A program made the translations under genes and the position numbers. A stretch of DNA of 11,059 nucleotides from Lutibacter sp. (GTDB taxonomy: Bacteria; Bacteroidota; Bacteroidia; Flavobacteriales; Flavobacteriaceae): assembly GCA_003516285.1 (NCBI GenBank), contig DPCK01000043.1:10495-21553 (forward strand), given 5' to 3'. The notes under the pieces were generated by a model, which searched no databases, was not told the origin of the DNA, and saw nothing but the letters and a program-made list of their open reading frames with translations. Each line of letters opens with the position of its first letter. Within the stretch, counting starts at the first letter, position 1. Below are positions 6,057 through 11,059 of this stretch, in pieces.

Positions 6057-7664
6057 ATGTCTGAATTTAAATACCAAAAGCCGTTTCCTATTACAAAGGA
6101 TACCACAAAGTATCGTTTGTTAACCAAAAATCACGTTTCTGTAGTAGATTTTGATGGGCGAAAAATTTTAAAAGTAGCGCCAGAAGGTCTTGAGTTACTT
6201 TCACAAGCAGCATATCATGATGTTTCGTTCTACCTGCGCGCTTCTCACTTTAAAAAATTAGAGACGATTCTTAAAGATCCGGAAGCTACAGATAATGACC
6301 GTTTTGTTGCTTATACGATGTTGTTAAATCAAATGGTAACGGCTGCGGGCGAATTGCCAACTTGCCAAGATACAGGTACCGCAATTTGTATGGCTAAAAA
6401 AGGGGAAGATGTTTACACAGGTGTTGATGATGCAGCATACATTTCAAAAGGAGTGTTCAATACTTTTCAAACGGACAATCTTCGTTTTTCTCAAATTGTT
6501 CCTCAAACAATGTTAGAAGAGAAAAATTCGGGAAATAATCTTCCTGCTCAAATTGATATTTATAGTGTAACAGGTAATAAATATGAATTCTTATTTATAA
6601 CAAAAGGTGGGGGTTCAGCTAATAAAACATACTTGTATCAAATGACCAAGTCTTTATTGACAGAAGAAAACTTAACCAAATTTGTTAAGCAACATATTAT
6701 GGATTTAGGAACTTCGGCGTGTCCTCCTTACCATTTAGCATTTGTTGTTGGCGGAACTTCAGCTGAAGCTAACTTAGCAACTGTAAAAAAGGCATCGGCA
6801 GGTTATCTGGATCACTTACCAACTGAAGGCAATGAAGGCGGCCAAGCTTTTCGTGACCTTGAATGGGAAGAAAAAATCACAAAGATTTGTCAGGAATGTG
6901 GAGTGGGAGCTCAATTTGGCGGTAAATATTTTGTGCATGATGTGCGCGTTATTCGTTTGCCGCGTCATGCTGCCTCTTGTCCTGTAGGTTTGGGTGTAAG
7001 TTGCAGTGCCGATCGCAATGTGAAAGGTAAAATTACTGAAGAAGGTATTTTTCTTGAAGAATTAGAAAAAAATCCAGGACAATTCTTACCAAAAGAAGCA
7101 CCGCATTTAAAGGATGCTATTGAGTTAGATTTGGATCAACCAATGGATAAAATACGTGAGGAACTTTCAAAATATCCTGTAAAAACACGTTTCAACCTAA
7201 GAGGAACATTAATTGTTGCTCGTGATATGGCACACGCAAGAATTAGTGAAATGCTGGCAAATGGTGAAGAAATGCCACAATACTTTAAAGATCATCCTGT
7301 ATATTATGCAGGACCTGCAAAAACACCTAAAGGAATGGCTTCTGGTAGCTTTGGGCCAACAACAGCAGGTCGTATGGATCCTTATGTAGATGCTTTTCAA
7401 AAAGTTGGTGGCAGTATGGTGATGGTGGCAAAAGGTAACCGCTCACAGCAAGTAACAGATGCTTGTAAAGCAAATGGTGGTTTTTACCTTGGTTCTATTG
7501 GAGGACCAGCAGCAATTTTAGCAAAAGAAAGTATTAAATCTGTTGAAGTGGTTGATTTCCCAGAATTAGGAATGGAAGCGGTTCGTAAGATTAGGATTGA
7601 AAACTTTCCTGCATTCTTATTGGTAGATGATAAGGGGAATGATTTCTTCGCAGAATTTAAATAG
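6057..7664 (+). CDS. fumA: Fumarate hydratase, class I ([4Fe-4S])
   Basis: Catalyses the same fumarate-malate step as FumC but belongs to an unrelated family, the single-chain iron-sulfur hydro-lyases, and is normally oxygen- and superoxide-sensitive. It has 535 residues (E. coli FumA/FumB 548), with an N-terminal alpha-type domain (about 45-330) and a C-terminal beta-type domain (about 370-530). The three cluster cysteines are visible: C103 in LPTCQDTGTA, C222 in GTSACPPYHLAF and C316 in GVSCSADR, at nearly the spacing of the E. coli enzyme. Other family blocks are ITKGGGSANK, VRVIRLPRHAASCP, the C-terminal RGTLIVARDMAHARI, PVYYAGPAKTPKG, FGPTTAGRMDPYVD and YLGSIGGPAA. The ATG follows a -7 element and the gene has its own terminator, so it is probably monocistronic. 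Arginine codons are mostly CGT, as in fumC but unlike pta, which suggests high expression rather than transfer. The fumA symbol is by family; fumB would fit equally well. Confidence 0.95.
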   Translation: MSEFKYQKPFPITKDTTKYRLLTKNHVSVVDFDGRKILKVAPEGLELLSQAAYHDVSFYLRASHFKKLETILKDPEATDNDRFVAYTMLLNQMVTAAGELPTCQDTGTAICMAKKGEDVYTGVDDAAYISKGVFNTFQTDNLRFSQIVPQTMLEEKNSGNNLPAQIDIYSVTGNKYEFLFITKGGGSANKTYLYQMTKSLLTEENLTKFVKQHIMDLGTSACPPYHLAFVVGGTSAEANLATVKKASAGYLDHLPTEGNEGGQAFRDLEWEEKITKICQECGVGAQFGGKYFVHDVRVIRLPRHAASCPVGLGVSCSADRNVKGKITEEGIFLEELEKNPGQFLPKEAPHLKDAIELDLDQPMDKIREELSKYPVKTRFNLRGTLIVARDMAHARISEMLANGEEMPQYFKDHPVYYAGPAKTPKGMASGSFGPTTAGRMDPYVDAFQKVGGSMVMVAKGNRSQQVTDACKANGGFYLGSIGGPAAILAKESIKSVEVVDFPELGMEAVRKIRIENFPAFLLVDDKGNDFFAEFK

Positions 7665-7688
7665 TCTATAAAACAAGATTTATAAATT

Positions 7689-7722
7689 AAAGACACTATA
7701 ACTTTGTTTGGTGTCTTTTTTT
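7689..7722 (+). terminator. Rho-independent terminator after the class I fumarase
   Basis: AAAGACAC (7689-7696) pairs perfectly with GTGTCTTT (7711-7718) around a 14-base loop and runs into a T-tract to 7722. It begins 25 bases after the fumarase stop codon. A classic intrinsic terminator in sense with the gene. Confidence 0.85.
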
Positions 7723-7766
7723 GTTAAATAAGGCGCTGTTTTTTTAACTATAAAAAAATAAAATTT

Positions 7767-7798
7767 TTGTGATAAATTAAAAATAAACACTATTTTTG
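7767..7798 (+). promoter_or_regulatory. Predicted promoter of the 56-residue membrane protein gene
   Basis: TTG at 7767-7769 and TATTTTTG at 7791-7798 are 21 bases apart, fitting the flavobacterial pattern TTG-N(17-23)-TAnnTTTG. This is the only promoter in the window where both halves are present. The start codon follows 29 bases after the -7 element, so the leader is roughly 20-25 bases. Confidence 0.65.
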
Positions 7799-7827
7799 TA
7801 ATTATTAAAAAACAACCTTAAAAAGTT

Positions 7828-7998
7828 ATGGATTTATCGCAGTTTTCAGGATTTTTAGTTTTCTTAACCATTTTTACGATGGGGTTTTGGTTAATGATTT
7901 TTTTAATAACCTTTGTGGTGCCTTATTGGTTATTCGGGTATTTTAAAGAATCTTGGAAATACAGAAAAGAAGATAAAGCGGCAACGAGAAAAGAATAA
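7828..7998 (+). CDS. Small single-pass membrane protein, 56 residues, unknown function
   Basis: The frame runs from ATG at 7828 to TAA at 7996-7998. The product starts MDLSQFSGFL and has one long hydrophobic stretch (about residues 8-37) rich in F, L, I and V, with W21 and W34 and a P32-Y-W turn near its end. A charged tail follows: YFKESWKYRKEDKAATRKE (38-56). The positive tail predicts it stays in the cytoplasm, with the N-terminus outside. It is not a cleaved signal peptide because no cleavage motif follows the helix. I do not recognise a family. Evidence that it is a gene: a two-part promoter upstream, a terminator 18 bases downstream, isolation from the preceding gene by another terminator, and a composition typical of real small membrane proteins. 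It is monocistronic and converges with the outer-membrane protein gene. Function is unknown. Confidence 0.75.
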   Translation: MDLSQFSGFLVFLTIFTMGFWLMIFLITFVVPYWLFGYFKESWKYRKEDKAATRKE

Positions 7999-8016
7999 TA
8001 TTTTAAAAAAATATAT

Positions 8017-8048
8017 AAAAAAAGGCAATTGAAAAATTGCCTTTTTTT
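8017..8048. terminator. Bidirectional terminator between the small membrane gene and the outer-membrane protein gene
   Basis: Fourteen-base arms (seven A, GGCAATT at 8017-8030; AATTGCC, seven T at 8035-8048) flank a GAAA loop. Both strands give a stem followed by a T-run. It is 18 bases after the small ORF and 26 bases after the end of the convergent outer-membrane protein gene, so it serves both. Confidence 0.9.
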
Positions 8049-8074
8049 GTGTTTTATAGTGAATGTTTTAAGAT

Positions 8075-10507
8075 TTAAAACATTCCTTCTTCACCGCCAT
8101 TTTCTTCTCTTTGCTGTCTTTGCGGTTTCTTTTTCTCGTTAAATCTATACGTAAAATTCAACATTACCTGTCTTTGTCTCCATTGAAATTCATTTACTGA
8201 AATTGTAGTAGGAGAAGAGATTGATGGAGAATAATTGGTTGAATTTCGTTTTCTTGAATTAAATAAATCGCTGACATTTAAGGCGAGTGTTCCTTTTTCT
8301 TTTAAAATGTCTTTGCTGAAGGCCAAATTTACATTGTACATTCCTTTTATTTTGGCTGTTGCAGATTCTGAAGGACCCATATACATACCGCTGGTTTGCC
8401 AATCTATGCCGCCAGGTAAAGAAATCCGTGATTCCAATCTGGTAAACCAACTTACATTTTCTTTATCATAATTTACGCCATTGAAATCTCCATCGGTCAC
8501 CGATTTAAAAAAGTTGAAACTATTGGTGATTTTCCACCATTTAATTGGATTGTAATTGGCCGTAAATTCAAAACCATAGCGATCTTGTGAACTCAAATTT
8601 ATTGGGTTCATTATTATTACTGGGGTAGGAACGCCATTAACCTCTCTAATTTCATCATTTTGCGCCATTTCAATATTGTTAATGGCATGTTGGTAATAAA
8701 GGGAAGAGTTCAACGTTAATTTTTCCCATTTTTTTAGATAACCTAAATCAAAGGAATTGGTGTATGTAGGGTCTAAATTAACATTGCCTTTTCTGATAAA
8801 TGTTAGGCTGGTACGTGATTCAAAAGGATTTAAAAACCAGTGACCAGGACGTCGTAATCTTCTGCTGTAACCCAATGTAAGGCTTTCTCCTTCGCTAAAT
8901 TCCAAGCCTAAATTAACGGTTGGAAAAAATTCAGTCCAATTTTTGTCATAATTTTCATTGGTTTGAAGAAGATTAATTTTCCTGTCGGTGTTTTCCATTC
9001 TTAAACCCAATAAATATGAAAATTTATTTACTTTATTTCCGTATTGAGAATAAAGGGAATAAATATTTTGCTCAAAATCTAAGTTGTTTGAAAAATTGGT
9101 TTTATTTACGAATTGGTTTGTTGATGAATCATATTCTTCAACCAAATAATCAGATGATAATTTATTTAAATTGGTGTTAAAGCCAAATTCAAATTGAGAA
9201 TTTTCGCCAATTGGTAAAACATAATCACCTTTAATTAATACATCTTTTGAGTTATTATCGGTTGAATTTCTTTCTGGATTCGTGTCGGAAATTAATGCGC
9301 TATTATTTTCAATGCTTTCTTCATATTGAAAATCTAACGTTAATTTATGTCCGTTTTTATCAAAATCGTGCATAAAGTTGAAAGAATACTCTGTGGTTTT
9401 GTCTTTTTCATTTTCAACTTCAACCCTATAACCAGTACCTGTCAATATTTTATTTTCATCATATTCCTTACTTATATTTGTTGAAATATCTTCACCATCA
9501 GATTCACGATATAAAATGGTTCCGGTCAAAGATGTTTTATCTGTCAAAAAATATTCTGTCCCAAATCGGGCATTGTAGCCGTCATTTTTTCGATCATATT
9601 CCCTTCTTTCATTTCTAAAGTCTGGCGTGAATTCAGAAGGGTTTAAATAGGTCACATCGCTTTTTGAGTTTCCGGGAGCATTTCTGTAATTATAACCACC
9701 GCTTCCAAAAAAATTCGCTTTGTTTGTTCTGTAATTTAAATTGGCCGCTAAACCATAATTATCTGGAATTCCTGCGGAAGCAGAAACAGAACCATTAAAT
9801 CCATTCGCTTTTCCTTTTCTAAGGATAATATTTAAGATACCTGCAGTTCCTTCTGCATCGTAACGCGCAGACGGACTTGTAATAACTTCCACTTTTTCAA
9901 TGGCGTCTGCCGGCAATTGACGTAAGGCGTCTGTGCTGCTCATTCCAACCAAACCGGAAGGTTTTCCATTGATTAAAATCCGCACGTTTTCATTGCCTCT
10001 CAAACTAACTTTTCCTTCCACATCTACAGAAACTGAAGGCACATTGTCCAAAACATCGCTTGCAGTTCCGCCTTTTACGGTCATATCTTTACCAACGTTG
10101 TATATTTTTTTGTCCAGTCTAATTTCTACGGTGCTTTTCTCGGCAACCACCACAACTTCATTTAAGGTTTGGGCATCAACTTCCAAAGTAATTGTTCCTA
10201 AATCGGTATTTCCGGAAATTTCTTTGCTTTTGAATGTTTTTGTTTTAAAGGAAATAAATTCAATGGAAATATCATAAACACCTTTTACAACTTGAATGTT
10301 AAATTCTCCTTTAGTATCTGTAATTCCGCCAGTTATGATTTTGCCATCTAAAGATTTGATAACGATGGTGGCATATTCTAAAGGCTGTTTAGTGTCCTTA
10401 TCAATTACTTTGCCGGTTAAACTAATTTTTTCAAGAGGATCGTTATTTGCTGCTCCTAAACTTAAAGTGATGATACTTAATATAAATAGAAATACAATTT
10501 TTTTCAT
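8075..10507 (-). CDS. TonB-receptor-like outer-membrane beta-barrel protein
   Basis: Predicted outer-membrane protein of 810 residues. MKKIVFLFILSIITLSLGAA is a signal peptide with cleavage probably around 19-21. Residues about 28-112 form a carboxypeptidase-regulatory-like (beta-sandwich) domain: LTGKVIDKDTKQPLEYATIVI, then DTKGEFNI. Residues about 115-232 resemble the TonB-receptor plug: DVLDNVPSVSVDVEGKVSLRG, VRILINGKPSG, IEKVEVITSPSARYDAEG, GILNIILRKG. From about 235 to 790 come alternating aromatic beta-strands (e.g. YNYRNAPG, LGYSRRLRRPGHWFLNPF, VMLNFTYRF), as in the outer-membrane beta-barrel family. A charged tail, EKKKPQRQQREENGGEEGMF, ends the protein. The substrate cannot be deduced. 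It lacks a SusD partner, which argues against a SusC polysaccharide system. A -7 element at 10535-10542 precedes the ATG. The gene is complete and appears monocistronic; the upstream ArsC-family gene is 232 bases away. Confidence 0.9.
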   Translation of the reverse strand: MKKIVFLFILSIITLSLGAANNDPLEKISLTGKVIDKDTKQPLEYATIVIKSLDGKIITGGITDTKGEFNIQVVKGVYDISIEFISFKTKTFKSKEISGNTDLGTITLEVDAQTLNEVVVVAEKSTVEIRLDKKIYNVGKDMTVKGGTASDVLDNVPSVSVDVEGKVSLRGNENVRILINGKPSGLVGMSSTDALRQLPADAIEKVEVITSPSARYDAEGTAGILNIILRKGKANGFNGSVSASAGIPDNYGLAANLNYRTNKANFFGSGGYNYRNAPGNSKSDVTYLNPSEFTPDFRNERREYDRKNDGYNARFGTEYFLTDKTSLTGTILYRESDGEDISTNISKEYDENKILTGTGYRVEVENEKDKTTEYSFNFMHDFDKNGHKLTLDFQYEESIENNSALISDTNPERNSTDNNSKDVLIKGDYVLPIGENSQFEFGFNTNLNKLSSDYLVEEYDSSTNQFVNKTNFSNNLDFEQNIYSLYSQYGNKVNKFSYLLGLRMENTDRKINLLQTNENYDKNWTEFFPTVNLGLEFSEGESLTLGYSRRLRRPGHWFLNPFESRTSLTFIRKGNVNLDPTYTNSFDLGYLKKWEKLTLNSSLYYQHAINNIEMAQNDEIREVNGVPTPVIIMNPINLSSQDRYGFEFTANYNPIKWWKITNSFNFFKSVTDGDFNGVNYDKENVSWFTRLESRISLPGGIDWQTSGMYMGPSESATAKIKGMYNVNLAFSKDILKEKGTLALNVSDLFNSRKRNSTNYSPSISSPTTISVNEFQWRQRQVMLNFTYRFNEKKKPQRQQREENGGEEGMF

Positions 10508-10534
10508 TTATGATTTGTTGGTTATTTTGTGAAG

Positions 10535-10542
10535 CAAAGATA
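10535..10542 (-). promoter_or_regulatory. Predicted -7 element for the outer-membrane protein gene
   Basis: On the minus strand these bases read TATCTTTG, matching TAnnTTTG, 27 bases before the start codon at 10507. No TTG lies at the usual -33 spacing. Instead the tandem GTTAAC sites at 10564-10580 occupy that area, which would suit an activator-dependent promoter (inference). Confidence 0.5.
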
Positions 10543-10580
10543 CTAGTTGCCCAATTACTTTTATGTTAACTAGTGTTAAC
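10542..10580. repeat. Tandem GTTAAC sites and ACTAGT inverted repeat upstream of the outer-membrane protein gene
   Basis: TGTTAAC occurs at 10564-10570 and again at 10574-10580, exactly 10 bases apart (one helical turn), and each contains the palindrome GTTAAC. Overlapping this, ACTAGTT (10542-10548) and AACTAGT (10568-10574) form a 7-bp inverted repeat with a 19-base gap. The sites lie just upstream of the predicted -7 element, at roughly -36 to -52 relative to the inferred start. The repeats are seen directly. An operator or activator role is inferred from position. Confidence 0.4.
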
Positions 10581-10739
10581 GACTGTGAAGCGTATTGAAA
10601 AAATTCAGTATTAAATATTTGGCATTTATGCAATTTATAAACTATTGATTATAAATATATTAAAAACAAAAACGCTAAATAAAGAATAAAGTCTGTTTAA
10701 ATTATTAATCATCTGAAAGTGTTAAGAAACTCATAAAAT
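10581..10739. other. Intergenic stretch between the ArsC-family gene and the outer-membrane protein promoter
   Basis: A+T-rich spacer with no credible ORF. It holds one inverted repeat, TTTATAA (10634-10640) and TTATAAA (10649-10655), separated by 8 bases. There is no T-tracted GC-bearing hairpin, so I see no intrinsic terminator for the upstream ArsC-family gene, and read-through into the outer-membrane protein gene cannot be excluded. Confidence 0.5.
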
Positions 10740-11059
10740 TTATAAAATGGATTTTATCAGTTCGGGCGGACGTCCTATCACAGCTTTATTATTGTTAATA
10801 ACGATAGGTCTTTCAATGAGTTTTGGATTTTGAATCATTGCAGCGATGATTTCTGAATCCGACAGGATTTTACCTTTGTAATTTTCTTTCCAGATGACTT
10901 CATTTTTTCGAACCAAATCAATGGGAGGAATGCCCAATAATTTTATAATATCAGTTAATTCGGCTGTTGAAAGCGGATTTTCCAGATAATTGACAATTTC
11001 AAATGTCAGTTTAGATTCCTGCAAAATAGCCAAACCTTCCCGGCTTTTTCCGCAACGCG
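10740..11059 (-). CDS. arsC: ArsC/YfgD-family protein (arsenate reductase-like), 5' end outside window
   Basis: Thioredoxin-fold protein of the ArsC/Spx family. Classic members reduce arsenate with glutathione/glutaredoxin. Chromosomal YfgD-type members are often annotated this way without proof. The frame is open from the right edge to a TAA at 10742-10740. Its first visible residues are RCGKSREGLAILQES, which contain the family's catalytic cysteine (codon 11054-11052), so the true start is a few residues beyond the window; a TTG at 11033 is internal. About 106 of an expected 112-119 residues are present. The family arginines appear in DLVRKNE, IERPIV and the terminal IGRPPELIKSIL, and NPKLIERPIV closely resembles E. 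coli YfgD. No arsenic-resistance genes are seen nearby, so a general thiol-redox role is as likely as arsenate reduction. It precedes the outer-membrane protein gene on the same strand by 232 bases. Confidence 0.9.
   Translation of the reverse strand, partial: RCGKSREGLAILQESKLTFEIVNYLENPLSTAELTDIIKLLGIPPIDLVRKNEVIWKENYKGKILSDSEIIAAMIQNPKLIERPIVINNNKAVIGRPPELIKSIL

Noticed and set aside
9933..10277. 114-codon plus-strand ORF opposite the outer-membrane protein gene
   Set aside because: It is the antisense shadow of the N-terminal and plug regions, which show clear family motifs. Its product is S/T/L-rich with no recognisable domain.
8075..10507. Reading the barrel protein as a SusC-type polysaccharide importer
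   Set aside because: At 810 residues it is shorter than typical SusC proteins, lacks a SusD neighbour and any glycan-degrading genes, and its plug and barrel fit the generic outer-membrane barrel family better.
10740..11033. A complete 97-codon gene starting at TTG 11033
   Set aside because: The same frame continues upstream through RCGKSREG with the catalytic cysteine of the ArsC family, so the TTG is an internal leucine codon and the gene is cut by the window edge.

Overview
The window looks like a chromosomal segment of a member of the Flavobacteriaceae, probably Flavobacterium or a close relative. The DNA is A+T-rich. Four genes and a small ORF have the Bacteroidota -7 promoter word TAnnTTTG upstream, and obvious Shine-Dalgarno sequences are scarce. 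One gene encodes a Bacteroidota-type outer-membrane protein (carboxypeptidase-regulatory-like domain, plug, barrel). No rRNA, tRNA, CRISPR array, insertion sequence, phage gene or integrase was recognised.

Layout, left to right. (1) 3-752, minus: N-terminal 250 residues of imidazolonepropionase (hutI, histidine degradation), running off the left edge. (2) 908-4273, plus: the acetate node, pta (phosphate acetyltransferase) then ackA (acetate kinase), with a possible 27-codon ORF between them, closed by a 34-bp perfect palindromic terminator at 4293-4326 that also serves the next gene. (3) 4351-5748, minus: fumC, class II iron-free fumarase. (4) 6057-7664, plus: a class I [4Fe-4S] fumarase, divergent from fumC across a 308-bp spacer, with its own terminator. 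(5) 7828-7998, plus: an unrecognised 56-residue single-pass membrane protein with its own promoter and a terminator shared with the next gene. (6) 8075-10507, minus: an 810-residue outer-membrane beta-barrel protein of the TonB-receptor-like family. (7) 10740-11059, minus: an ArsC/YfgD-family protein whose first few residues lie beyond the right edge.

The first two thirds are central carbon metabolism. HutI feeds glutamate formation from histidine, Pta-AckA interconverts acetyl-CoA, acetyl phosphate and acetate with ATP gain or cost, and the two non-homologous fumarases catalyse the same TCA-cycle step with different cofactor requirements. The right third combines envelope and thiol-redox-type genes without an evident pathway link.

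This is mostly ordinary core genome, and I found no convincing new multi-gene system. The items most worth a second look are the paired fumarases, the 56-residue membrane protein, the tandem GTTAAC sites upstream of the outer-membrane protein gene, and the short ORF with a small hairpin between pta and ackA.
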